Shown: positions 19,952 through 30,722 of the stretch, piece after piece | Layout: each line of letters opens with the position of its first letter | Numbering within the stretch: the first letter of the stretch is position 1 | From: Herpetosiphonaceae bacterium | GTDB lineage: Bacteria > Chloroflexota > Chloroflexia > Chloroflexales > Kallotenuaceae | Direction of reading: 5' to 3' | Length of the DNA stretch: 64,000 nt | Assembly: GCA_013821605.1 (NCBI GenBank) | Contig: JACDGP010000006.1 | Location: 1-64,000 of the forward strand | Position numbers and translations under genes: made by a program | The notes under the pieces: generated by a model | The model's input: only the letters and a program-made list of their open reading frames with translations | What the model was told of the DNA's origin: nothing | The model's database searches: none

Positions 19952-21325
19952 TCATTGAGGAGCATATACCAGACTATACACTGCAGTGGCATCATTCGCA
20001 GATGGCAGGGACGTATCGTCGGTCCGTACCTGCGCTGGTGGGCTCCACGTCATTGTCCGTAGGCTCGACTGTTCTCCCACACGGAGGACCAGTACCACGG
20101 CCCCAGCATTGGTAAGTCGCACTGCATCCACGATTGGAGGCGCTGGAGCTGTTCCAACTACTGTGCCGCCCCGTGCAACCACTATCACCGTACCAGTTGA
20201 CGTTACAACGGCTAGATGATGGCCATCCGGTGCCCAAGTCAGGTCTCTTGCCTGCGTACGCACCGGTGAGTCAATCTGAACACGCGGTGCCTGTTGTGAC
20301 CGCAGATCGTAGAGCACAAGGTCGCAACAGGCACCGCTGCTTGTCGGTCGCGTATACGCCAGGGTCAAGCCATCAGGTGCCCACACAGCGCCTTGCATCC
20401 GCTCAATCGGTTGGTCTGTGTTGGTGTCGAGGGCAAGCAGGTGCGCTAGTGATTCCTTGCCTACCTCTTTACTCCACAGCAGCTTGCTCCACACCATGAC
20501 CTTGCCCATTGGGGCGATCGCCCACGGACCGGTTTCACCGAGCACCAGAAACTGGTCGGGCACCGGGTGGGCTTGGGCAGTGTCGATGCGCCAGAAGTAG
20601 CTTGAGGAGCTCTCCTGAATATGAGTGTATAACTGCTGCGCTTGCCAGGCAATAGGCTCAATGGTGGCACCCACAGCGTAATCGAAGTGCGGATCATGCA
20701 GCAGTTGGTTGCCATCCAGGAGCACACGTAGTACACCGGTCTGCGTATCAGCGAGGTAGAGGTTGGATGCTACCTTACCGCCGTCCGCCGACTCGTTCGG
20801 TTCAGCCTCAAATGCAAGGTGGCGGTGGTCGCTCGAAAGCAGGAATGTGGAGACGTTCCAGTGCGGCGGCAAGGCTAGCAGTACCCGCCTGTGGGTTTGC
20901 AGGTCAAGCAAGGCGAACTGGTCGTGGAGATGGATCACCAGGAGCGGCGGCAACGTACCTCGCTCAAGCACGGCTTGGACCGGTACGTCTAACTGCTGCA
21001 CTCCCCCCTGTCCATCGCTAGCGAACATTGTCTCGCCCGCGACAACCCATGGTCGGTCGAGTGGAAGGCTCGCGACAAGCTGCGGTGGTCGCGCAGTTGG
21101 AGCTGCTACGGGTGTGGGGAATGTTGGGGTTGGTAGTGCTGGTCTCGTTGGTGACTGGGTTGCACGTGCGGCTGTTTGCGTTGCCGTTGCGCTAGCTGAC
21201 GGTCGTGGCCTCATCGTTCGGGATGGTCCCGCTGTCGGCATGACCTGGCTAATGGGGGGACTAGCTGACGGTGTTCCGCAGCCACTTAACACGATGACCA
21301 GGAGTATCAGCAGCATGTGTCGCAT
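19952..21325 (-). CDS. Lipoprotein with WD40/TolB-like beta-propeller
   Basis: LLILLVIVLSGCGTPS; WAPDGLTLAYTRPTS, DLTWAPDGHHLAVVTSTG. Confidence 0.7.
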   Translation of the reverse strand: MRHMLLILLVIVLSGCGTPSASPPISQVMPTAGPSRTMRPRPSASATATQTAARATQSPTRPALPTPTFPTPVAAPTARPPQLVASLPLDRPWVVAGETMFASDGQGGVQQLDVPVQAVLERGTLPPLLVIHLHDQFALLDLQTHRRVLLALPPHWNVSTFLLSSDHRHLAFEAEPNESADGGKVASNLYLADTQTGVLRVLLDGNQLLHDPHFDYAVGATIEPIAWQAQQLYTHIQESSSSYFWRIDTAQAHPVPDQFLVLGETGPWAIAPMGKVMVWSKLLWSKEVGKESLAHLLALDTNTDQPIERMQGAVWAPDGLTLAYTRPTSSGACCDLVLYDLRSQQAPRVQIDSPVRTQARDLTWAPDGHHLAVVTSTGTVIVVARGGTVVGTAPAPPIVDAVRLTNAGAVVLVLRVGEQSSLRTMTWSPPAQVRTDDTSLPSANDATAVYSLVYAPQ

Positions 21326-21395
21326 GATATGATTATATCCGACGGAGCGATACGGGTAGCTGATGCTTAACTGACGGTGGAACCTTATTCTCGTA

Positions 21396-21737
21396 TTGAA
21401 CGTCTGTTTATTCTTGTTGGCCATCGTCCTCACAACCACACTGATTGGCTGTGAAACCCAAATGCCCCAGACTACCGCCCAGCCTACTTCCGGCACGTCC
21501 GGCACGCTACGCACCTTAGCTGCTATGCAATCACAGTTGAGCAAGGCCCTCACCCCACAGGCCGCCGAGCAGCTCTTTGGCAAGCCCGACGAAATCACAG
21601 GGAGTGGCTGGCTCATCTACGTCTATGATCTAGCGAATGGACAAAAGCTACGGCTTGGCTTCCCTGGTTACCATCCTCTATTCTATGCCAAAGTGCAGAA
21701 CAACGATGGCTCAATGCTCGATTTGCCGTTGAAGTAA
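21396..21737 (+). CDS. Small putative lipoprotein, paralog of 9579-9920
   Basis: TTTLIGC lipobox; LFGKPDEITGSGWLIYVYDLANGQKLRLGFPGYHPLFYAKVQNNDGSMLDLPLK. Confidence 0.78.
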   Translation: MNVCLFLLAIVLTTTLIGCETQMPQTTAQPTSGTSGTLRTLAAMQSQLSKALTPQAAEQLFGKPDEITGSGWLIYVYDLANGQKLRLGFPGYHPLFYAKVQNNDGSMLDLPLK

Positions 21738-21787
21738 AGGTTTGCAACGAATGATGTATGGCTCTCTGTCATGGCACCTCTGCCTCC

Positions 21788-22363
21788 TCAGTGTACCGCT
21801 CCCATGTAAAAATCTTCTACCTTGATGCTCACCATGCCGTCGGGATGTACGTGCACACCAAATTGATCCAAATTACGCCGAGCTGGCCCGCGCACCCAGT
21901 CGCCAGTTTGTGTATAGGCTGACCCATGACACGGATCAATGAATCTCTTCTCAGAGTCGAACCATTGAAAACGACAGCCGCGAAATGTATCACGACCGAA
22001 ATAAGCCATGAGCCCTTTCGCTGGATCATTGATCAAGTAGATCGGTATCGGATGGTCAGGGCCATACTGGATGTGCGTTGTTTGTCCGGTTGGTAGGACC
22101 GGATCAATAAATGCGAGTGGTAACTGCAATAACGTCACCGAACCAGGCGGAAAATTGAGAACTCGTCCAACGATGGCATCTGTCGTACGCCGGGCCGAGT
22201 ACGGCCACATCACGGCAACACTTGCACTCAGCATCATGAGGAGCGCCACGCCAACCGTCACGAGCACCAACCGCTCCCGCCAGAGCCCGATCAACGTCGC
22301 ATGATCGAGCGGTCGCGGCTTTGGTATTGGCGGGTCATCCTGCTCTTCGTAATAGCGGAACAT
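21788..22363 (-). CDS. Hypothetical protein with one N-terminal TM segment
   Basis: ORF with LVLVTVGVALLMMLSASVAVMW TM. Confidence 0.6.
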   Translation of the reverse strand: MFRYYEEQDDPPIPKPRPLDHATLIGLWRERLVLVTVGVALLMMLSASVAVMWPYSARRTTDAIVGRVLNFPPGSVTLLQLPLAFIDPVLPTGQTTHIQYGPDHPIPIYLINDPAKGLMAYFGRDTFRGCRFQWFDSEKRFIDPCHGSAYTQTGDWVRGPARRNLDQFGVHVHPDGMVSIKVEDFYMGAVH

Positions 22364-22567
22364 CGTTGCTCCTGCCTCATTGCTACGAAGGTCCGGCTCG
22401 GGGCTCCGGTCGTTCGAGTGAATGATGACAATTGTAACAATCCTTCGCAGATCTCGCTATGAGTCTTGATTCCGAACTGCGGGAACCTATCAGCGTCCTA
22501 CGGTGTACGATAGATAGACCCTAGCGGGGGATGGCCGGTCGCCGTCGTCCCGGAAGGAAACGTACCG

Positions 22568-24349
22568 ATGCGTCGCTCTCTGTTTATCCCCGCATTCGCA
22601 GCTGTGCTGCTCGTCGCCACCGTCGTGGTGGGACGTGCCACGGATCACCCCATGCCCATGACCGCCAACGCAGTCGTAGCACTCCCCACTCCGACCCGCC
22701 TCCCCAGTTCTCCAGCAGTCGCTGTCACGCTCCGCCCTGCTACTCCGACCCCCACGCCGAAACCTGCCGAACCCTTCCTCGTGCGCACCTGGGGAGCGCA
22801 TGACAGATTGATCGCCTACAACCCAGCTGATCGCCAACCGCAATGGACCTTGCCACTCGGTATACCATCCGCAGATGGGAAACACTATTACACAGCAAGC
22901 AGTGGGAACGATGCCACGGTCGTTGACCACTTTGATCTTCGCACTGGAGCGCGCACGGGTCAGTTCACGGTCTTTGACAACTGGGCTGTGAGCGGTGTGT
23001 CCTACCAGGGACGGTGGCTCGCCATGACGCGCATTATGAATGCGGATGAGCAGCGCGCATGGTCGCTCGGCACCCACTGGCAGACGGACATACTGGTCGT
23101 GGAGGCGACGAGCGGCTTCGTTGTGCATCGCTTGCGTTTGGAAGGTAACTTCGATGTCGAGACGATCTCCGGCAGTGGCGATGCATTGTTCTTGATCCAG
23201 CATCTGCCCGCCATCCATCCTGACCATTACGTGATTCGGCTGTACGATCTCACCCATGACATGTTGCAGGCCGACCCATTACGTGCTAAAGGCTCGGATG
23301 AGATCATGGCTGGCCTAGCTTGGGACGGCTTGGCCTCGTCCGACGGTCGCTGGCTCTTGACACTCTACCTGAGCACCAAGCGCGATACTGCCTTCGTCCA
23401 CACCCTCGACTTGGTCAACCATCTGCCGGTTTGCATCGATCTGCCTTCCGGCACCGGCAACTTCGATCTACTCAAAAACTATACCCTGGCGCTCACACCC
23501 AATAACCAGACCTTGTTTGCGGCGAACGCAACCCTGGGTGTTGTGGCCGAAATCAATATGGAAAGCCGCCAGGTGGTACGCACAGTAAAGTTTCCGGCAC
23601 ATCCTACGGCGCCGTCCACCTCCGGTATACCAGAGAGTCATAGCGTACTGTCAAAGGACGGCCATAGCTTGTACTTCACCAATGGTCATACACTATGGGA
23701 CTATACCATCGGCAGTGATATGGTACGTGAACTTCCCGTACATACAGCTCGGATCATAGGCTTGGGGCTTAGCAGCGACGACCAACATCTGTTCCTGGTT
23801 GACATGGACGAAGCCATGACGATCCTCGACACACCAAAGCAGGGCCTGTGGTACTCTCCCGAGAACGTCGCCTCGGCGGACGCGCAGCACGTTACGTCCA
23901 CCATGAGCAGCATCCCTACTACACAGCTATCCACATCCACCGTTGCATGCCCCGTGACACGTCCTCCCAACCCACCGTTCGTTCCACCTCCGCCCTACCT
24001 ATCATCACCACCCTCGCTCGATCCGCATGACTTCTGGTATGGTACTGGGGAACTATGGACGAACCTCCCCAAGGATGACGTCTGGGGCCAGTTGCCCCAT
24101 GAGGATGCTGGCTTCACACAGAAGGTCTTCTGGTACCAGGATTTTGATAAGCCCGAGTCGGGGTTGACGGTCACGGGTCGTCGCCTGGATGCCGCCGCAC
24201 CGCCGCTCCTTGTATCTCCCACTATCGACGGCGGAGGTTTCCTGGGAGCTACCTTGACTGGCGTCGATTTTCCTACGCTTGGCTGCTGGGAGATAACGGG
24301 GCACCTCAAGGGTCACGACCTGCGCTTTGTTGTGGAGGTGGCGCCCTAG
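22568..24349 (+). CDS. Secreted beta-propeller-like protein, possible metal/surface function unknown
   Basis: Signal-like N-terminus; repeated LYDLTHD / LSKDGHSLYFTNGHTLWDY / LSSDDQHLFLVDMD blades. Confidence 0.65.
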   Translation: MRRSLFIPAFAAVLLVATVVVGRATDHPMPMTANAVVALPTPTRLPSSPAVAVTLRPATPTPTPKPAEPFLVRTWGAHDRLIAYNPADRQPQWTLPLGIPSADGKHYYTASSGNDATVVDHFDLRTGARTGQFTVFDNWAVSGVSYQGRWLAMTRIMNADEQRAWSLGTHWQTDILVVEATSGFVVHRLRLEGNFDVETISGSGDALFLIQHLPAIHPDHYVIRLYDLTHDMLQADPLRAKGSDEIMAGLAWDGLASSDGRWLLTLYLSTKRDTAFVHTLDLVNHLPVCIDLPSGTGNFDLLKNYTLALTPNNQTLFAANATLGVVAEINMESRQVVRTVKFPAHPTAPSTSGIPESHSVLSKDGHSLYFTNGHTLWDYTIGSDMVRELPVHTARIIGLGLSSDDQHLFLVDMDEAMTILDTPKQGLWYSPENVASADAQHVTSTMSSIPTTQLSTSTVACPVTRPPNPPFVPPPPYLSSPPSLDPHDFWYGTGELWTNLPKDDVWGQLPHEDAGFTQKVFWYQDFDKPESGLTVTGRRLDAAAPPLLVSPTIDGGGFLGATLTGVDFPTLGCWEITGHLKGHDLRFVVEVAP

Positions 24350-24438
24350 TCCGGAAACCATCAACGCTTTGCAGCGAGCTCGTCACATGGCTGGTTGCTT
24401 TTGGAACCCTGTACCGATCGGCGGTGTAATAGGGAGTA

Positions 24439-25026
24439 ATGGACCTGCGAAGCGCGGCCGAAAGCAGCGATGCCGATCTAGTTATCCGTGCTCGCCGAGG
24501 CGATGACACTGCCTGCGAGCTGTTAATGCGTGCCCACCAGGAGGCGGTGTTCCGGCTCGCCTATTTGTTCCTTCACGACGCGGACGAAGCCGAAGATGCG
24601 ACACAAGAGACCTTTATTCGGGCGCTCCGCGCTCTGGATGAATTTGACTTGGAGCGCCCGCTCCGACCGTGGTTACTACGGATTGCAACGAATGTCGTCC
24701 GCAACCGGCAACGGGCCGTGGGACGCTACCTGCAAGCTATGCGACGTTGGCTACAATCCGAACCGGCCCCGGTCGCGGGGCTAACGGAGCGGAGTGGACC
24801 ACAATGGGAAGCTCAACTCTTGTGGCAAGCTGTTCGGCGGCTGGCACGCTCCGATCAAGAAGTGCTGTATCTGCGTTATTTCCTGGATTTAGGAGAAGCT
24901 GAGATGGCGGGTGCCTTGGACATGCCACCGGGTACCGTAAAGTCGCGGCTGCATCGTGCGACGACCCGACTGCGCATGATCGTGGATGGCGAGTTCCCGG
25001 CGTTACGAGAGGAACGACAGCCGTGA
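24439..25026 (+). CDS. ECF-type RNA polymerase sigma-70 factor
   Basis: AYLFLHDADEAEDATQETFIRALRALDEFD...LRIATNVVRNRQR...LDLGEAEMAGALDMPPGTVKSRLHRATTRLR. Confidence 0.93.
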   Translation: MDLRSAAESSDADLVIRARRGDDTACELLMRAHQEAVFRLAYLFLHDADEAEDATQETFIRALRALDEFDLERPLRPWLLRIATNVVRNRQRAVGRYLQAMRRWLQSEPAPVAGLTERSGPQWEAQLLWQAVRRLARSDQEVLYLRYFLDLGEAEMAGALDMPPGTVKSRLHRATTRLRMIVDGEFPALREERQP

Positions 25027-25832
25027 GTGATCGTCCGCCGATGGAAGGCTGGGAAGCACGTGTGCATACAGTGGCACAAGCCTTTGCGTATCCGCCCACG
25101 CCCACGATCACTCCGACGGTAGTAGCAGTCGTACGCCCCCATCCTCGATCAGCTATTCGGCTTGGACGCCGAGCATGGGCTGTAGCAGTACTCGTCGTGC
25201 TCCTCCTCCTTCTGTGGAGCGTCCCGCAAGTGCGCGCCGGTGTGCGGGCGATCTTGCGCATTGGTGCCGTCGAGATCGTACTACCAACGCCTGCACCACA
25301 GCGTAGTCCTAGCCCATCTCCTACAGCTCATCAGCCAACGGCGGGAATGACTGTCCTGCCTACACCTCCGCTGAATACTACCCTGTCAGAATTGGCTGGC
25401 TCGACCACGCTCACCGACGCACGCCGGCAGGTAACGTTCCCGATCCGCCTGCCTCGTTATCCATCCGATCTAGGAGTGCCGGATCGCGTCTTCGTCCAGG
25501 ACCTTGCTGGAACAGCGGTCATCCTCGTATGGTTGGAGCCTAGTCATCCTGAGCGGGTGCGCCTCAGCCTCCATCTATTGTCATCGGATCTACTGATGCG
25601 CAAATCGATGGTTAAGGAGTTAACACAAACGACCGTCAATGGTCAGCCTGCTGCGTGGGTTACGGGACCGCATCTGATCGAGATACGCACTGCAAGCGGC
25701 GGTCGCACCATTGACCAGCGCCAGTTGGTCGACGGCAATACACTCATCTGGACCGCTGGCACGCTTACCTACCGGCTTGAAACGCATCAATCATTAAGCG
25801 AGGCCGTGCGGACCGCTGAGTCATTGCACTGA
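25023..25832 (+). CDS. Putative membrane anti-sigma factor with DUF4367-like extracellular domain
   Basis: GTGA overlap with the sigma gene; single TM (AVAVLVVLLLLLWSV); LTDARRQVTFPIRLPRYPSDLG. Confidence 0.65.
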   Translation: MSDRPPMEGWEARVHTVAQAFAYPPTPTITPTVVAVVRPHPRSAIRLGRRAWAVAVLVVLLLLLWSVPQVRAGVRAILRIGAVEIVLPTPAPQRSPSPSPTAHQPTAGMTVLPTPPLNTTLSELAGSTTLTDARRQVTFPIRLPRYPSDLGVPDRVFVQDLAGTAVILVWLEPSHPERVRLSLHLLSSDLLMRKSMVKELTQTTVNGQPAAWVTGPHLIEIRTASGGRTIDQRQLVDGNTLIWTAGTLTYRLETHQSLSEAVRTAESLH

Positions 25833-25883
25833 TGACGGTCGATGATAGGAGGTGTAGGACAAAAATTGGCGTTTCCCAAAGAA

Positions 25884-25899
25884 ATAATGTGAACATTAT
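25884..25899. promoter_or_regulatory. Palindromic operator-like site ATAATGT-GA-ACATTAT
   Basis: Perfect 7-bp inverted repeat with 2-nt centre, upstream of the ABC permease pair. Confidence 0.4.
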
Positions 25900-26006
25900 A
25901 GATGTCCTCGATAAGCCCTCAAAGCACGCTTGTATTGACACGGGGAGTATGATCGAAACACACCCGAGGAGACCTACCAGTACTTGACAAGAGAAGGTAG
26001 CATACG

Positions 26007-26972
26007 ATGGCAGCACAATCCGCAGCCATGTCAGGGAAATTTCAGCATCTGAGCCTCAAGCCGCTTGTGATGACCGTCCTCACCTTTATGCTAACGTTGC
26101 TGCTGAGCATCATCTTGGTGACGCTCTTGCTCTTTGCCCAGCACGTCTTCGTTGACAAACGGGGTATGCCAACCCATCCGGGCCTATGGATGTATTTGAC
26201 CAATGTGCGGACCTATCTACAAGGTTTGCTACATGGCAACTTTGGTAAAACCTTCAATGGGCTGCAGGTCAATTCTATTCTCGTCGTAGCCGTTCGTCAC
26301 TCACTGCAACTCCTCGCCGTCAGTGTCGCCGTAGCCCTGCCCATCGGCATTGCCTGGGGTAGTCTCTTAGTGACCGTGCAGCGTCGTTGGCCACGGATCA
26401 TGCTTGACGTGTTCAGTACGCTTGCCCTCTCATTGCCGTCCTTCGTTGTCCTGTTGCTTGCGACACAAGCGGTGGCAACCTTTACCCAACGTACTCACAT
26501 TCGGTTGACCTACGTCCAGGGCTATGGCCTTGACCGCCATTTGATCCTGCCCGTCGCCGTGTTGGCACTCCGGGGGGCAGCCTTTATGGCCCGCTCACTC
26601 GCGGTCGCGCAACTGGACGTTTTACGCCAGGATTGGATCCGTGTCGCCCGCGCGAAGGGCTTGGGCGGCCTGCACTTATGGTACCGCCATATACTACCTG
26701 CGCTGCGGCTGCCCCTCATTGGCAGTACGCTTGGGATGTTGCGTGTCATGGTCAGTGGTTTTGTCATTGTCGATTACATGTATGAATGGGGCGGCTTAGG
26801 CCGTCAAATGCTGCGGATTGACTTTCTCAACGGGATTGTGGCGCCTGAGAGCGAAGTGGCGGCAGGAGCTACTATCATGCTGGTCATCTTTTTCGTAGCT
26901 ACCGACACACTGGGACGGTTATTCGTTACAAAGGCCGATCCACGGCTTCGGGAGCGCATGAACGAGCAATGA
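26007..26972 (+). CDS. ABC transporter permease (DppB/OppB-like)
   Basis: Multi-TM; RQDWIRVARAKGLGGLHLWYRHILPALRLPLI permease EAA-type loop. Confidence 0.88.
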   Translation: MAAQSAAMSGKFQHLSLKPLVMTVLTFMLTLLLSIILVTLLLFAQHVFVDKRGMPTHPGLWMYLTNVRTYLQGLLHGNFGKTFNGLQVNSILVVAVRHSLQLLAVSVAVALPIGIAWGSLLVTVQRRWPRIMLDVFSTLALSLPSFVVLLLATQAVATFTQRTHIRLTYVQGYGLDRHLILPVAVLALRGAAFMARSLAVAQLDVLRQDWIRVARAKGLGGLHLWYRHILPALRLPLIGSTLGMLRVMVSGFVIVDYMYEWGGLGRQMLRIDFLNGIVAPESEVAAGATIMLVIFFVATDTLGRLFVTKADPRLRERMNEQ

Positions 26973-27892
26973 GCACCTACATGCCTCTCCCGCTCGTACG
27001 TCGCTGGCGTGCGGTCGTGTTCAAAGTCAATGCCACCTTGCTGCTTGGGGGCATCTTGAGCATCCTGCTGATGGGCTGCGCACTCGCCGCCCCATGGCTT
27101 GCGCCGCATGACCCGAACGAGACGCTCTTCCGCTACAACGGCACGACGCTGCTGCCAGCCCCTTACCCGCCGGGAACAGCTGGAATGCCACTTGGAAGTG
27201 ACAGCCTGTGGCGCGACATGTGGAGCCGCCTGCTGTATGGCGGTCGATTCACGCTCCTATTTTGCTGGGTTGCAGCCTTGGTGCGCATCACGCTTGGAAC
27301 CTTGGTGGGGCTCTTCGCGGGTTGGTACGGCCGGGTGGCCCGTGTCGTGGACGTCATTGTCGGTGCATGGTCGGCGGTACCAAGCCTCCTTTTTGCCCTG
27401 GTCGTTATTACCTTGGGCAACACTCCAGGTGTATTGTCAGGTTCACTACCGCGCTTTTTGCTGATCATCAGCCTGACCGGCTGGACGGAGGCGGCTGTCC
27501 GCTGCCGCATCGCCGTGCAAGGCTTACGCAGCGAGCCTTTCATTGAAGCAGCCTATGCGATTGGCCGAGGACGGCTGGCGGTGCTCTTCCGCCATATCCT
27601 GCCGAATTTGCGCGACCTGCTCCTAGTCGAAATAGCGTATGCTGGGGCAGCGGTCCTGCTGTTAGTGGGGGAGCTCGCGTTTTTGGGCATCTTTGTTGGT
27701 GCAACAGAGTCGATGGTGGTTAAAGGCCAACTCGTGGACGACCCACTCTATGCCGAATGGGGCAGCATGCTGGCTGCCGGCTTGCGGCACCGCAACTCCG
27801 GAGTGTGGCTCCTGTTGGAGCCCGTGATCGCCTTTACACTCGCCATCCTGAGTTTCAACCTCTTAGCCGACGGTCTACGACGCCGTCGATGA
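26969..27892 (+). CDS. ABC transporter permease (DppC/OppC-like)
   Basis: LAPHDPNET, PLGSDSLWRDMWSRLLYGGRFTL; FIEAAYAIGRGRLAVLFRHILPNL. Confidence 0.9.
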   Translation: MSTYMPLPLVRRWRAVVFKVNATLLLGGILSILLMGCALAAPWLAPHDPNETLFRYNGTTLLPAPYPPGTAGMPLGSDSLWRDMWSRLLYGGRFTLLFCWVAALVRITLGTLVGLFAGWYGRVARVVDVIVGAWSAVPSLLFALVVITLGNTPGVLSGSLPRFLLIISLTGWTEAAVRCRIAVQGLRSEPFIEAAYAIGRGRLAVLFRHILPNLRDLLLVEIAYAGAAVLLLVGELAFLGIFVGATESMVVKGQLVDDPLYAEWGSMLAAGLRHRNSGVWLLLEPVIAFTLAILSFNLLADGLRRRR

Positions 27893-27950
27893 GCGCAGGA
27901 ACAGGAGCCAGCGTGCATGGCGTTAGTGATGAGCTTGGCCTTCCGCAGGT

Positions 27951-30521
27951 TTAGGAAAATCGCAGGCCCTCCTTATCCGCTTCTACCCGTACCGTCGCGC
28001 CATCCTCAACTCGACCTTCGAGCAACGCAACGGCCAGCGGGTCCAGCAACTCACGCTGAATCGCACGTTTCAAGGGCCGTGCGCCATATTGCGGGTTAAA
28101 GCCCACCGTCGCCAAGTGATCCTTGGCCGCTAGCGACAAATCAAGCACAATATGCCGGTCGGCCAATCGTCCAAGTAACTGGCGCACCTCTTTGTCAACG
28201 ATGCCCCGAATCGCTTCAGGCTGCAGGCTCTTGAAAACGATCAGTTCATCGACACGGTTCAAGAATTCGGGTCGAAAGTGCTCATGCACTGCTTCCAGCA
28301 CCAGTTCCGCTGCTTCCGCTTCATCTTCAGCATTAAGCAATGCTTGTGATCCGAGATTACTCGTCATAATGATGACCGTGTTTTTGAAGTTAACGACCCG
28401 CCCCTGCGCGTCAGTCAGTCGCCCGTCATCCAGAATTTGGAGCAGGATGTTGAATACGTCGGGATGTGCTTTTTCCGTTTCATCGAACAGCACGACGGAG
28501 TAGGGCTTGCGTCGCACCGCCTCGGTGAGCTGTCCACCTTCGTCATACCCAATATACCCTGGTGGTGCACCAACCAAGCGTGCTACGGCATGCTTTTCCA
28601 TATACTCCGACATGTCGAGCCGAATCAGGGCCTGCTCGTCGTCGAACAAGAACGCAGCCAGCGTACGTGCTAGCTCAGTTTTGCCGACACCCGTGGGACC
28701 GAGGAACAGAAACGAGCCGAGTGGCCGTTGCGGATCATGCAGACCAGCGCGCGCCCGCCGCACCGCGTTTGCGACCGCGCGGACCGCATCATCCTGCCCA
28801 ACGACGCGCTCGTGCAACTGCTCCTCGATCTGCAGCAGCTTGTCGGTCTCGCTTTGCAACAGCCGTGATACCGGTATTCTCGTCCAGCGCGCCACGATTT
28901 CGGCAATGTCGTCGGCGGTGACCTCCTCCTGGAGCAACATCCCCCGCCGTTGCATCGCCGCGATCTCTGCCTCACGCGCCGCGAGGGCACGCTCCAGTTC
29001 GGGCATCCGCCCATACTGCAGCTCTCCGGCCCGTGCATAATCCAGTTGCCGTTGTGCCTGCTCGATCTCCGTCCTGGTTTGCTCCAGTTGTGCTTTGAGC
29101 AGCGTCACCTCCTCAATCGCGGCGCGTTCGTTTGCCAATCGAGCTTCCAGGCCGCGCTGTGCCTCGCGTAGATTTGCCAGGCTCGCCTCGATCCGCTCTA
29201 ACCGTTCAAGCGAAGCCGCATCTTTTTCCCGGCGTAGCGCCTCGCGCTCGATCTCGAGTTGGACCCCCCGACGCTTGAGATCGTCAAGCTCCTGCGGATC
29301 ACTCGTCATCTCCATGCGCAAGCGTGCTGCTGCCTGATCAACGAGATCGAGTGCCTTATCGGGTAAGAACCGGTCGGCAACATAGCGCTCGCTGAGCACC
29401 GCTGCCGCGACTAGTGCTCCATCAGTAATCTGGACATTATGGTGTGTCTCATAGCGCTCGCGTAGGCCGCGCAGGATCGAGATCGTATCTTCGACCGTCG
29501 GCGGCGCGATCAAGACCGGCTGGAAGCGTCGCTCCAAGGCGGGATCTTTCTCGATATATTTGCGGTACTCGCCCAGTGTCGTAGCCCCGATAGCATGGAG
29601 TTCGCCGCGTGCCAGGGCCGGCTTAAGCATATTACCGGCATCCATCGCACCTTCAGCTGCCCCGGCTCCCACGACGGTATGCAGTTCGTCGATAAACAGC
29701 AGCACCTGGCCGGCGGCACTGACGACCTCCTTCATCACGGCCTTGAGCCGTTCTTCGAACTGTCCGCGATACTGCGCCCCGGCGACCATCGAACTGAGGT
29801 CAAGCGCGATCACCGTTTTGCCCTGCAATGCTTCCGGCACATCGCCCCGCACGATCCGCAGCGCCAGCCCTTCCACGATCGCCGTTTTGCCAACCCCCGG
29901 CTCCCCAATCAGCACCGGGTTATTTTTGGTACGCCGCGCCAGCACTTCCATGGTATTGCGAATCTCTTCGTCCCGCCCGATCACCGGGTCCAATCTGCCC
30001 GCTTTTCCTAGCTCGGTCAAGTTGCGGCCATACCGCTCCAGCGAGGCATAGGTCTGCTCGGGCCGTATGCTATTAACGAATTGGGAGCCGCGGATACCGG
30101 AGAGTACGTTGAGGATTTGATCGCGGGTCACGTTAAGTTGCTCGATCAGCGTCGGTCGTCCGCCCCGTTTCGCCGGCAGGGTGAGTAAGAGATGCTCGGT
30201 GGAGACATAATGGTCGCCCATCCGCGTCATCTCGGCCTCCGCCGCCTGTAGGGCCTGGACCAAGCGGGGGCCGACCGTCGGATCGACATTGGTGCCATAC
30301 GCTTTGGGTAGTTTTTGCACCTCCGCCTGGGCATCGCGCACGACCTGATTAGTTTGGTAGCCCAGCTTCTGCATGATCTGCGGTACGACCCCGTCGTTTT
30401 GCTGTACCAGCGCTAACAAGAGATGCTCGGGCTCAACCTGGCTTTGGTGGTATTCGCGGGCTAGATCGTGAGCTACACTAATGGCTTCGCGCGCTTTTTC
30501 CGTATATTTGTCAAGCTTCAT
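27951..30521 (-). CDS. clpB: ATP-dependent chaperone ClpB
   Basis: Clp N-domain; [20 protein letters not shown]; coiled-coil middle domain; [24 protein letters not shown]. Confidence 0.96.
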   Translation of the reverse strand: MKLDKYTEKAREAISVAHDLAREYHQSQVEPEHLLLALVQQNDGVVPQIMQKLGYQTNQVVRDAQAEVQKLPKAYGTNVDPTVGPRLVQALQAAEAEMTRMGDHYVSTEHLLLTLPAKRGGRPTLIEQLNVTRDQILNVLSGIRGSQFVNSIRPEQTYASLERYGRNLTELGKAGRLDPVIGRDEEIRNTMEVLARRTKNNPVLIGEPGVGKTAIVEGLALRIVRGDVPEALQGKTVIALDLSSMVAGAQYRGQFEERLKAVMKEVVSAAGQVLLFIDELHTVVGAGAAEGAMDAGNMLKPALARGELHAIGATTLGEYRKYIEKDPALERRFQPVLIAPPTVEDTISILRGLRERYETHHNVQITDGALVAAAVLSERYVADRFLPDKALDLVDQAAARLRMEMTSDPQELDDLKRRGVQLEIEREALRREKDAASLERLERIEASLANLREAQRGLEARLANERAAIEEVTLLKAQLEQTRTEIEQAQRQLDYARAGELQYGRMPELERALAAREAEIAAMQRRGMLLQEEVTADDIAEIVARWTRIPVSRLLQSETDKLLQIEEQLHERVVGQDDAVRAVANAVRRARAGLHDPQRPLGSFLFLGPTGVGKTELARTLAAFLFDDEQALIRLDMSEYMEKHAVARLVGAPPGYIGYDEGGQLTEAVRRKPYSVVLFDETEKAHPDVFNILLQILDDGRLTDAQGRVVNFKNTVIIMTSNLGSQALLNAEDEAEAAELVLEAVHEHFRPEFLNRVDELIVFKSLQPEAIRGIVDKEVRQLLGRLADRHIVLDLSLAAKDHLATVGFNPQYGARPLKRAIQRELLDPLAVALLEGRVEDGATVRVEADKEGLRFS

Positions 30522-30722
30522 TATTCAATTCATTCCGCTCGTCTGGGTAGTAGCTATCCTACCAAACGATACGACGCCGAACTGACACTGCAGGTTGCAG
30601 ATCTGCTCCAACATAGACGGTAGTAGTCCCGGATGGCGGTGATAAAGGGGACAAAAACACTATAGGCAAAGCATCCCATCTACGCTATAACACGAATGCC
30701 TTGACATCGGGCTCTGACGTCG

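Noticed and set aside
30522-30722. CIRCE/HrcA element upstream of clpB
   Set aside because: No TTAGCACTC-N9-GAGTGCTAA or close variant found by eye.
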